A DNA stretch of 7,731 nucleotides from NCBI GenBank assembly GCA_028822885.1, contig JAPKCP010000160.1, forward strand, positions 1 to 7,731, in the 5' to 3' direction. Under the pieces are notes generated by a model. That model was not told where the DNA came from. It saw nothing but the letters and a program-made list of their open reading frames with translations, and ran no database searches. Below are positions 1 to 5,532 of the stretch, piece after piece. The translations under genes and the position numbers were made by a program. Source of the DNA: Yoonia sp. (GTDB lineage Bacteria; Pseudomonadota; Alphaproteobacteria; Rhodobacterales; Rhodobacteraceae). Position 1 is the stretch's first letter; the number at the start of each line of letters is the position of its first letter.

Positions 1-1568
1 ACTGGTGTGCTGTACCCACTGTCAGGCCGTGTTTGTTTGCCGCCGATATAGAGTTTGGCTGTCCGATCAAGTTGATCGACTGGCGCGTCATGTCCGGTGA
101 AAGGCGCGATTGGCTTTACAGGGTTGGGGGCCTTTTTGGGCTTCGTGTACCCGGCAAGACCTTCCCAGCCGCCTTCACGTCCAAAGCCGCTTTCACGTAC
201 GCCGCCAAAGCCTGCAGCGGCGTCCATCATGTTCGTGCCGTTGATCCAAACAATGCCCGCGACTAGTTTTGGTGCGATGTCGAGCGCGAGATTGATGTTC
301 TCAGACCAAACAGATGCTGCCAGCCCGTAGCGCGTGTTGTTCGCAATTTCGATCGCCTCGGACGGGGTGCGGAATGTGGTGGACGCGAGAACCGGGCCAA
401 AGATCTCTTCTTGCATAAGTGTTGAAGCAGGCGACAGCCCGGTGATCAGCGTTGGCGGATAAAAACAGCCGGCTGGCGCGGTGGTTTGGAACGTTTCACC
501 ATCAGTATTTTCGCTGACCATCTTGGTGATTTGCGCGAGTTGCACAGGGTCGACGATGGCTCCGATGTCGATACATTTGTCGAGCGGGTCGCCGATACGC
601 AGTCCTGACATGCGGGCCTTAAGCTTTTCGTAAAAGTTGTCCGCTATCGTTTCCTGAACGAGTAATCGGGAGCCTGCGCAGCAGACTTGACCCTGATTAA
701 ACCAAATAGCGTCAACGAGGCCTTCGACGGCTGAGTCGATATCGGCATCGTCAAAAACGATATAGGGAGATTTGCCGCCTAATTCTAAGGACAGTGCTTT
801 GCTCGTCCCCGCTGTCTGTTGGCGGATTATTCGACCAACTGCAGTGGATCCGGTGAATGCGATTTTATCGACGTCCGCATTGACCAACGCTGCTCCGGTT
901 TCGCCGTCGCCGGTGACGATGTTGACGACCCCCGGTGGAACGCCTGCTTGGGTGCAGATTTCTGCGAAAACCATGGCCGAAAGTGATGTGTATTCAGCCG
1001 GTTTCAGAACGACTGTGTTGCCCATCGCCAAGGCGGGTGCAATTTTCCATGCGAGCATCAGTAGTGGGAAATTCCACGGGATAATCTGGCCACAGACGCC
1101 AAGTGCCTCGCGGTCTGGGATTTCATCGTCCATGAGTTGGGCGAATCCTGCGTGGTGGTAAAAGTGGCGGATCGCGAGGGGGACATCGATATCGCGGGCT
1201 TCACGGATGGGTTTCCCGTTGTCGAGGACTTCCATGACCGCCAAAAGACGTGCGTGTTTTTGCATCAGGCGGGCAATGGCATACAGAATGCGGGCGCGCT
1301 TGTGGCCATCTTTGGCCCATGCCTGTTGGGCTTTACGGGCAGCTTTGACAGCCATATCGACTTCGTCGGCCGTGCCCTTGGTGACGCCTGCAAGACGCTC
1401 GCCAGTCGCTGGGTTATTGGACGCGAAATCATCGCGTAGCGGACCCCATTGGCCATTGATATAATGACCAGCGATACCGCCTTTGTTGGCCAGCCATTGC
1501 AGGGCCTCGGCGGAAGATTCAGGGGCAGGGCCATATTCCATGGTGTCGAAAATCTCTTTGATGGTCAT
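1..1568 (-). CDS. Aldehyde dehydrogenase family protein, apparently two-domain, 3' end off window
   Basis: NAD(P)-dependent aldehyde dehydrogenase; 522 codons are open without a stop to the left window edge, so the C-terminus is missing. Domain 1 (about residues 30-480) has every expected ALDH element: IPWNFP with the oxyanion Asn166, VVLKPAE with cofactor-binding Lys189, the FTGSTAVG nucleotide-binding turn, general base Glu262 in LELGGK, nucleophile Cys296 in GQVCCAGSR, and Glu388 in EEIFGPV. After it comes a Pro/Lys-rich linker (about 480-500), then LYIGGKQTRPDSG near 506, which looks like the start of a second ALDH domain. I recall fused proteins of roughly 780 residues beside deoC in Rhodobacterales. 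The ATG lies 3 bases after the deoC stop, so the two are probably cotranscribed. The likely substrate is acetaldehyde released by DeoC (inference from context); other aldehydes are possible. Family assignment is firm, substrate is not. Confidence 0.93.
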   Translation of the reverse strand, partial: MTIKEIFDTMEYGPAPESSAEALQWLANKGGIAGHYINGQWGPLRDDFASNNPATGERLAGVTKGTADEVDMAVKAARKAQQAWAKDGHKRARILYAIARLMQKHARLLAVMEVLDNGKPIREARDIDVPLAIRHFYHHAGFAQLMDDEIPDREALGVCGQIIPWNFPLLMLAWKIAPALAMGNTVVLKPAEYTSLSAMVFAEICTQAGVPPGVVNIVTGDGETGAALVNADVDKIAFTGSTAVGRIIRQQTAGTSKALSLELGGKSPYIVFDDADIDSAVEGLVDAIWFNQGQVCCAGSRLLVQETIADNFYEKLKARMSGLRIGDPLDKCIDIGAIVDPVQLAQITKMVSENTDGETFQTTAPAGCFYPPTLITGLSPASTLMQEEIFGPVLASTTFRTPSEAIEIANNTRYGLAASVWSENINLALDIAPKLVAGIVWINGTNMMDAAAGFGGVRESGFGREGGWEGLAGYTKPKKAPNPVKPIAPFTGHDAPVDQLDRTAKLYIGGKQTRPDSGYSTP

Positions 1569-1571
1569 GGC

Positions 1572-2567
1572 TTATCCAATCGGGTGGCGGTGCTGCGCGG
1601 AGTATGCGCCGGTCACGTGGTGCTCGAGCTGGCGTTCAATATCGCCCAATAGCGATGACGCACCAAAGCGGAACAGGTCAGGCTGTAGCCAGCGGTCGCC
1701 AAGTTCGTCCTTCATCATTGCAAGGTAGACTAGCGCGTCCTTGGCTTTGGATATGCCGCCCGCAGGTTTGTACCCAACTTTCACGCCTGTCCGTTCCTGA
1801 TAGGCACGAATTGCGCGGATCATTGTGAGGGTCACGGGCAAGGTCGCGTTGACGGGTTCTTTACCAGTTGATGTTTTAATAAAGTCGGCGCCAGCCATCA
1901 TACAAACAAGGCTCGCGCGGGCGACGTTGCGTAGTGTTCCAAGCTCACCTGTGGCGAGAATGGCTTTTACGTGGGCTTCGCCGCAGGCTTCGCGCATTTC
2001 AACCATTTCAGCGTATAGTGCTTGCCAATTACCGTTCAAAACATGGCGACGGCTGATGACTATGTCGATTTCTTGTGCACCGGCTGCGACGCTTTCGCGG
2101 ATTTCTTGAATCCGTAGATGGAAAGGTGACAAGCCTGCCGGGAAGCCGGTCGAAACGGCGGCGACCGGGATAGACGTACCTTCTAGCGCTTTGACGGCTG
2201 TTTCGACCATATCGTGATAAACGCAGACGGCGCCGGTGTTTAGACCTTCCATGCCTAATTGCGTTAAAAGTCCAGGGGAAACGGGCTGCTTTGCCTTTGC
2301 GCACAGGCGCTTAACGCGGTTCGGCGTATCGTCACCAGACAGTGTTGTCAGGTCCATGATACTGATCGCTTTGCACAGCCACGCGGCCTGAAAGTCTTTC
2401 TTAACAGATCGGCGTCCGGGTAGCGTTGCGGCCCGCCGTTCAATCGCGGAGGTATTGGCTTGAACTGACTTAACCCACTCAAGATCTAAAGGAATCCCGA
2501 TATTGCGAGGTTCGTGAACTTGCGGGAGCTGGTCAACTTTGGCTGTAGTCTGGCTGAGGGTCTGCAT
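1572..2567 (-). CDS. deoC: Deoxyribose-phosphate aldolase (DERA), long eukaryote-like form
   Basis: Cytoplasmic class I aldolase of nucleoside catabolism: 2-deoxy-D-ribose-5-phosphate gives glyceraldehyde-3-phosphate plus acetaldehyde. Numbered from the chosen start (331 residues), the Schiff-base lysine is Lys231 in DFIKTSTGK, the second catalytic lysine is Lys267 in GYKPAGG, and the proton-relay Asp is Asp168 in EIDIV. It is longer than the E. coli enzyme (about 259 residues). The N-terminal LDLEWV and MDLTTLSGDDTP segments and the HHVTGAY tail resemble animal DERA much more than E. coli DeoC. The frame stays open to an ATG at 2636, but the ATG at 2567 has a perfect AAGGAGG four bases upstream, and the extra 23 residues (basic, Cys-containing) look non-native. 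It lies 3 bases before the aldehyde dehydrogenase and 72 bases after the araC-type gene. Regulation is probably through the inverted repeats just upstream. Confidence 0.96.
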   Translation of the reverse strand: MQTLSQTTAKVDQLPQVHEPRNIGIPLDLEWVKSVQANTSAIERRAATLPGRRSVKKDFQAAWLCKAISIMDLTTLSGDDTPNRVKRLCAKAKQPVSPGLLTQLGMEGLNTGAVCVYHDMVETAVKALEGTSIPVAAVSTGFPAGLSPFHLRIQEIRESVAAGAQEIDIVISRRHVLNGNWQALYAEMVEMREACGEAHVKAILATGELGTLRNVARASLVCMMAGADFIKTSTGKEPVNATLPVTLTMIRAIRAYQERTGVKVGYKPAGGISKAKDALVYLAMMKDELGDRWLQPDLFRFGASSLLGDIERQLEHHVTGAYSAQHRHPIG

Positions 2568-2571
2568 TGTG

Positions 2572-2578
2572 CCTCCTT
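2572..2578 (-). promoter_or_regulatory. Strong Shine-Dalgarno that fixes the deoC start
   Basis: On the minus strand AAGGAGG precedes the ATG at 2567 by four bases. It is the best ribosome binding site in the window and supports the 331-residue DeoC over the 354-residue extended reading. Confidence 0.85.
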
Positions 2579-2581
2579 GAG

Positions 2582-2600
2582 TCATGCAAGCGTTGCATGA
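2582..2600. promoter_or_regulatory. Perfect 19-base inverted repeat upstream of deoC, candidate operator
   Basis: TCATGCAA-GCG-TTGCATGA has two perfect 8-base arms around a 3-base centre. It ends 4 bases upstream of the deoC Shine-Dalgarno. As DNA it could be an operator for a dimeric repressor controlling deoC and the dehydrogenase; as RNA it could fold next to the ribosome binding site. AraC-family proteins normally bind direct repeats, so the adjacent regulator is not the obvious ligand; a DeoR/LacI/GntR-type protein encoded elsewhere would fit the symmetry better. The repeat is seen directly; its function is inferred. Confidence 0.5.
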
Positions 2601-2619
2601 AGGCCTTGTCTTGGCAAGT

Positions 2620-2637
2620 TTTGACCTTTTGGTCAAA
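2620..2637. repeat. Perfect 18-base inverted repeat just after the araC-type stop codon
   Basis: TTTGACC-TTTT-GGTCAAA gives 7-base arms and a 4-base loop, starting 2 bases past the stop of the regulator gene. In the minus-strand transcript it would form a hairpin with an AAAA loop. No U-tract follows, so it is not a standard intrinsic terminator. It could be an operator half of the deoC control region, an mRNA 3'-end stabiliser, or a weak attenuator. AAGGCCTT (2600-2607) and CTTGGCAAG (2610-2618) are two further short palindromes packed into the same 72-base gap. Confidence 0.45.
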
Positions 2638-2639
2638 TG

Positions 2640-3467
2640 TTATTCAGGTTGAACGATCTGACGTTGTTTTTCTGCACGGTATTGGGCTGGTGTAATTCCG
2701 TATTTTGCGCGGAAGACTTTGTGGAAATGCGACAAGTTTGGCAGGCCGATTTCGTCTGCGATTTCAGACAGTGGGTCATTTGATCCGGTTAGTGCGCGGG
2801 CGGCGTGACCCATCCGTAAGTCATTGATATATTGAACCGGTGTTTGGTTCGTGTGGCGTTTCATCGTGCGGCTGACGTGCGGATGAGCTTTGCCAGTGAG
2901 TGCTACAAAACCGGCGGCACCATTCCGAAATATTTTGGGGTCTTGGGCGTCGGTGCAGGCTTTGGAGAGCCAAGCAGGGGCATCGGCCATATCGGGACCA
3001 TCGAGCAGATCGACAAGCAAAGGTAGCAAGAACGCTTCGGTCGCGAGCGCATCGCATGAGCTTCTTTCAAGGCGCAGGGCGGTTTGGTTCAGGGCCGCCA
3101 TTTGGCGGGGATCACGCTGGAACTCACGTATGCACGGCACGTGCATAATCCGTGCGCAGGGCGTGTGGCGTTTTGCGATGTTATTAGTGAGTGATGTCGC
3201 GAGGCACAGCATCACAACCATCGCGTAGTCGCCTTTGCCTTGCAGCGCGTGGGTTTGGCCCTTTGGAACGACAACAAGCGCGCCTTCAGAAAGGGTTTTA
3301 ACCAAATTTTCAGTGTGATGTCGGATAATGCCATTCTGAACCCAGAACAGTTCGACGTAGTCATGGGTGTGTAGCTCTTTTGGGCGGCGCGAGAGAACCG
3401 TTGCCCGTGTCAGATGGACGGTTTGACCATCCGCAAGAATCGATTTTTGGCGCAATGTGCGTGTCAT
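2640..3467 (-). CDS. AraC-family transcriptional regulator, ChbR-like architecture
   Basis: A 275-residue DNA-binding regulator. Residues about 15-90 form a cupin-like effector domain, with HTHDYVELFWVQNG at 33-46 and the VVPKGQTHAL strand at 67-75. A helical linker with PAWLSKACTDAQDPKIF (164-180) follows, then a two-HTH AraC domain: first helix-turn-helix about 185-205, second about 231-253 (LSEIADEIGLPNLSHFHKVF), closing with the family signature YGITPAQYR. The linker plus FVALTGKAHPHVSRTMKRH region resembles E. coli ChbR (chitobiose regulator), including an effector fold with His residues at 33 and 35. The gene precedes deoC on the same strand and is a plausible regulator of it, but the inducer is unknown. 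No good Shine-Dalgarno precedes the ATG at 3467 (TTTTCTC), so expression may be low. Family assignment is sure; target is inferred. Confidence 0.92.
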   Translation of the reverse strand: MTRTLRQKSILADGQTVHLTRATVLSRRPKELHTHDYVELFWVQNGIIRHHTENLVKTLSEGALVVVPKGQTHALQGKGDYAMVVMLCLATSLTNNIAKRHTPCARIMHVPCIREFQRDPRQMAALNQTALRLERSSCDALATEAFLLPLLVDLLDGPDMADAPAWLSKACTDAQDPKIFRNGAAGFVALTGKAHPHVSRTMKRHTNQTPVQYINDLRMGHAARALTGSNDPLSEIADEIGLPNLSHFHKVFRAKYGITPAQYRAEKQRQIVQPE

Positions 3468-3511
3468 GAGAAAAGTTTAGCAGATACGTCAGCGTCCGAA
3501 AGTCTGATGAT

Positions 3512-3523
3512 GTTTGCGCAAAC
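3512..3523. promoter_or_regulatory. Perfect 12-base palindrome between divergent araC-type gene and rpe
   Basis: GTTTGCGCAAAC is a perfect palindrome in the 123-base divergent gap, 44 bases from the regulator start and 67 bases from the rpe start. It is placed where a regulator could act on either promoter. It shares TTGC/GCAA half-site letters with the repeat upstream of deoC, but in the opposite orientation and with different spacing, so a common binding protein is uncertain. The rest of the gap shows no RNA gene or small ORF that I can support. Confidence 0.4.
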
Positions 3524-3530
3524 GAAGACG

Positions 3531-3559
3531 ATGACATTTCTGGGCAGGCAGGCTATGGC
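3531..3559 (+). promoter_or_regulatory. Candidate sigma-70 promoter for rpe
   Basis: ATGACA (3531-3536), a 17-base spacer and TATGGC (3554-3559) form a recognisable -35/-10 pair, 5 of 6 and 3 of 6 matches to consensus. Transcription would start about 25 bases before the rpe ATG. The -10 element is weak, so this is tentative. Confidence 0.3.
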
Positions 3560-3590
3560 AAGACAACCTGACTATTGACCGGATATTGCT

Positions 3591-4274
3591 ATGACGTTTG
3601 ACCGTTCCATCAAGATTGCCCCTTCAATCCTTGCTGCTGACTTTGCTAACTTCGGGGCCGAATGTGAAGCCGTGGAGGCACAGGGTGCTGATTGGATTCA
3701 TGTTGATGTTATGGACGGGCACTTTGTCCCTGCGATTACGTTTGGGGCGCAGACCTGCAAGGCGCTGCGGCCACACATTAAAACGGTGATGGATGTGCAT
3801 TTGATGATCGCACCTGTCGATGCGTATCTTGAAGGATTCGCGCAGGCGGGTGCTGATGTGATCACCGCCCATGTTGAGGCGGGACCACATATTCACCGGA
3901 CATTGCAAAATATCCGCTCGTTTGGCTGTAAGGCTGGGGTTGCGTTGAACCCCGGAACACCTGCTGAGGCTGTCGCGGATGTGCTTGATATGGTTGATTT
4001 GGTTTGCGTGATGACGGTGAACCCCGGTTTTGGTGGGCAGAAGTTCATTGATATGACGGCTAAGATCACGAAATTGCGCGCGATGATTGGGGATCGCCCT
4101 ATCCATATTCAGATTGATGGCGGTGTTGATCCAGTGACGGCACCCTTGGTCGCAGCGGCTGGTGCTGATGTGCTTGTCGCGGGGTCTGCTGTTTTCCGCG
4201 GTGGATCTGTCAGTGATCCGGCACCGTACGGTGTAAATATTCGTGCTATTCGGGCGGCTGCGTCTCAAGCTTGA
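3591..4274 (+). CDS. rpe: Ribulose-phosphate 3-epimerase
   Basis: Cytoplasmic TIM-barrel enzyme interconverting D-ribulose-5-phosphate and D-xylulose-5-phosphate in the pentose phosphate pathway (and the Calvin cycle where present). The 227 residues match the usual family length. Visible signature elements are APSIL with Ser12, HVDVMDGHFVP with metal ligand His37 and acid/base Asp39, DVHLMI with His70, the MTVNPGFGGQ flexible loop (141-150), Asp176 in QIDGGV as the second acid/base and metal ligand, and the phosphate-binding GSAVF at 198-202. The upstream GGA at 3581 is only a weak ribosome binding site. The gene is alone on its strand, divergent from the araC-type gene and convergent with the waaA-like gene, whose end it overlaps by 29 bases. 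It is not in a cbb operon here, which suggests a housekeeping role. Confidence 0.97.
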   Translation: MTFDRSIKIAPSILAADFANFGAECEAVEAQGADWIHVDVMDGHFVPAITFGAQTCKALRPHIKTVMDVHLMIAPVDAYLEGFAQAGADVITAHVEAGPHIHRTLQNIRSFGCKAGVALNPGTPAEAVADVLDMVDLVCVMTVNPGFGGQKFIDMTAKITKLRAMIGDRPIHIQIDGGVDPVTAPLVAAAGADVLVAGSAVFRGGSVSDPAPYGVNIRAIRAAASQA

Positions 4275-5532
4275 TCGCTTTAATCGTCCGCCCAACAGCA
4301 CCTTCTTGGGTTTTGAAGAAGGCACGCGCAGATTCTTGTGTTGGGATATCGTTATATTTCAGCAGTTTGATCAGAGCATCTTTGTCTGGTACCTGAACGG
4401 CAGCCTTTGCGGCGAGCGCCTCAACAATCGGAAATTCAATGGTCCATGTGTGCGGTCCCGTGATGACGGGTTTGCCCAAGGCCAGCGGCTCTGAAATATT
4501 GTGCGCACCTTTTTTGACGAAGCTACCACCAATGATTGCTGCATCACAAAGCGCCAAGTAGAAATACATTTCGCCCATACTGTCGCCCAGAATGACGTCG
4601 ACATCTGGTGTGCTGTTCAAGGACAGCTCATTGTTTATCAAAGTTGAACGCCGCGCAACTTTGAAGCCAGCATGGGTAAGCATCTGGTAGGTTTCATCGA
4701 ACCGCTCTGGCGCACGGGGGACGTAAATAAACAACTTTTCGGGCGTCGCTTTTATCAGTGAAATGTAGGTTGCGTCCTCGCCCTTGACGACACTGGTGAT
4801 TGTGACTGTGGGGCGGTTGATGCGGGCTTTTGCGGTTTCACCTTTGACCACCTGATCTGCTGGGATCGGTTGGTCGAACCGTAGCTCTCCCGTCACGTGG
4901 ATGTTTGGGCATCCAGCCGCGAGGAAGCGGTCTTGTTGGAGGTCGGATTTGACGAATGCACCTGCGAGGCCCGCGTGAAGGTCAAGTCGCCATTTTGATT
5001 TATCACTATCACGGGTGAATGATTTAAGTGGGTATTGTGCGTTACAGGCGAAAAGTGGAATGACTGCTTTGCTCGCGCTATTGATCATTTCTGGCCAGAT
5101 CTCGATTTCCATGACAAGGCCGTAGCGCGGTTTGAAGGCTTTGAAAAAACGCCGATATGTCCAAGTGAATTCGAGTGGGACCCAGACGCAGACAAGTCGG
5201 CCCTCTGCTATTTCCTGTGCAAAGGCACGTTCTGCTTCGCGGCGGCCTGCCGGCGTGAAATGGGTTGTAACGATTGTTTCGCCGTCGGCCAAGAGTTTGT
5301 GAATGAGCGGCACTGCGGAGCGGAGTTCGCCCAGCGATACAGCGTGGACCCAAATTGCCCCGGGTAAGACCGTTTCGTAAAACCCAAAGCGTTCGCGCAT
5401 ATGGCCTCGGTAAAGTGGGTCACGCCGCGCTCGCCAGAATAAATACGCGAGGGCAAAGGGGAGGCCAATGGTCCACAGCGCTTTGTAAGCCCAAAGAAAC
5501 CGGCGCAATCGCGGTGTTGGGAAAGGCGTCAT
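4246..5532 (-). CDS. waaA: 3-deoxy-D-manno-octulosonic acid (Kdo) transferase family protein (GT30), second copy
   Basis: Membrane-associated GT-B glycosyltransferase of the WaaA/KdtA family, which transfers Kdo from CMP-Kdo to lipid IVA. The 428-residue protein has an N-terminal hydrophobic segment (about 13-33) followed by basic residues, a typical membrane anchor. The acceptor domain carries WVHAVSLGE with the expected catalytic Glu69, then MEIEIWPE (141-148). The donor domain has VPRAPERF (271-278, where RHPER is usual), DSMGEMYFYLALCDAAIIGGSF (317-338) and GAHNISEPLALGKP (342-355), the nucleotide-sugar site with His344, Asn345 and Glu348. Its ATG overlaps the stop of the upstream GT30 gene as ATGA, so translation is probably coupled. 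The HNISEP form and the Ala in RAPER set it apart from textbook WaaA, so it may be a Kdo transferase for a core or surface glycan rather than the essential lipid A enzyme. Family sure; the symbol is tentative. Confidence 0.85.
   Translation of the reverse strand: MTPFPTPRLRRFLWAYKALWTIGLPFALAYLFWRARRDPLYRGHMRERFGFYETVLPGAIWVHAVSLGELRSAVPLIHKLLADGETIVTTHFTPAGRREAERAFAQEIAEGRLVCVWVPLEFTWTYRRFFKAFKPRYGLVMEIEIWPEMINSASKAVIPLFACNAQYPLKSFTRDSDKSKWRLDLHAGLAGAFVKSDLQQDRFLAAGCPNIHVTGELRFDQPIPADQVVKGETAKARINRPTVTITSVVKGEDATYISLIKATPEKLFIYVPRAPERFDETYQMLTHAGFKVARRSTLINNELSLNSTPDVDVILGDSMGEMYFYLALCDAAIIGGSFVKKGAHNISEPLALGKPVITGPHTWTIEFPIVEALAAKAAVQVPDKDALIKLLKYNDIPTQESARAFFKTQEGAVGRTIKAIKLETQPPE
4301..4322. 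repeat. 7-base-arm hairpin 26 bases past the rpe stop, within the waaA-like gene
   Basis: CCTTCTT, the loop GGGTTTTG, then AAGAAGG form a perfect stem downstream of rpe. The following bases (CACGCGCAG) are not T-rich, so it is a poor intrinsic terminator. It lies inside the C-terminal coding part of the convergent gene and could slow or end rpe transcription only weakly. Confidence 0.25.

Noticed and set aside
772..1161. 129-residue plus-strand open frame within the aldehyde dehydrogenase
   Set aside because: It is antisense to a fully motif-supported ALDH domain and has no recognisable product.
2568..2636. Upstream ATG at 2636 extending DeoC by 23 residues
   Set aside because: The internal ATG at 2567 has a perfect AAGGAGG, the extra residues do not look like DeoC, and the extension would cover the inverted repeats.
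2614..2636. TTGACC on the minus strand (2636-2631) as the -35 of a deoC promoter
   Set aside because: No TATAAT-like hexamer occurs 16-19 bases downstream; candidate windows read CCAAGA, CAAGAC, AAGACA and AGACAA.
2620..2637. Intrinsic terminator after the araC-type gene
   Set aside because: The stem is perfect, but only ACTTGCC follows on the transcribed strand; without a U-tract it does not meet the usual definition.
3624..4325. 233-residue open frame on the minus strand opposite rpe
   Set aside because: The translation is rich in Arg, His and Asn with no recognisable fold; it is a codon-bias shadow of the certain rpe gene.
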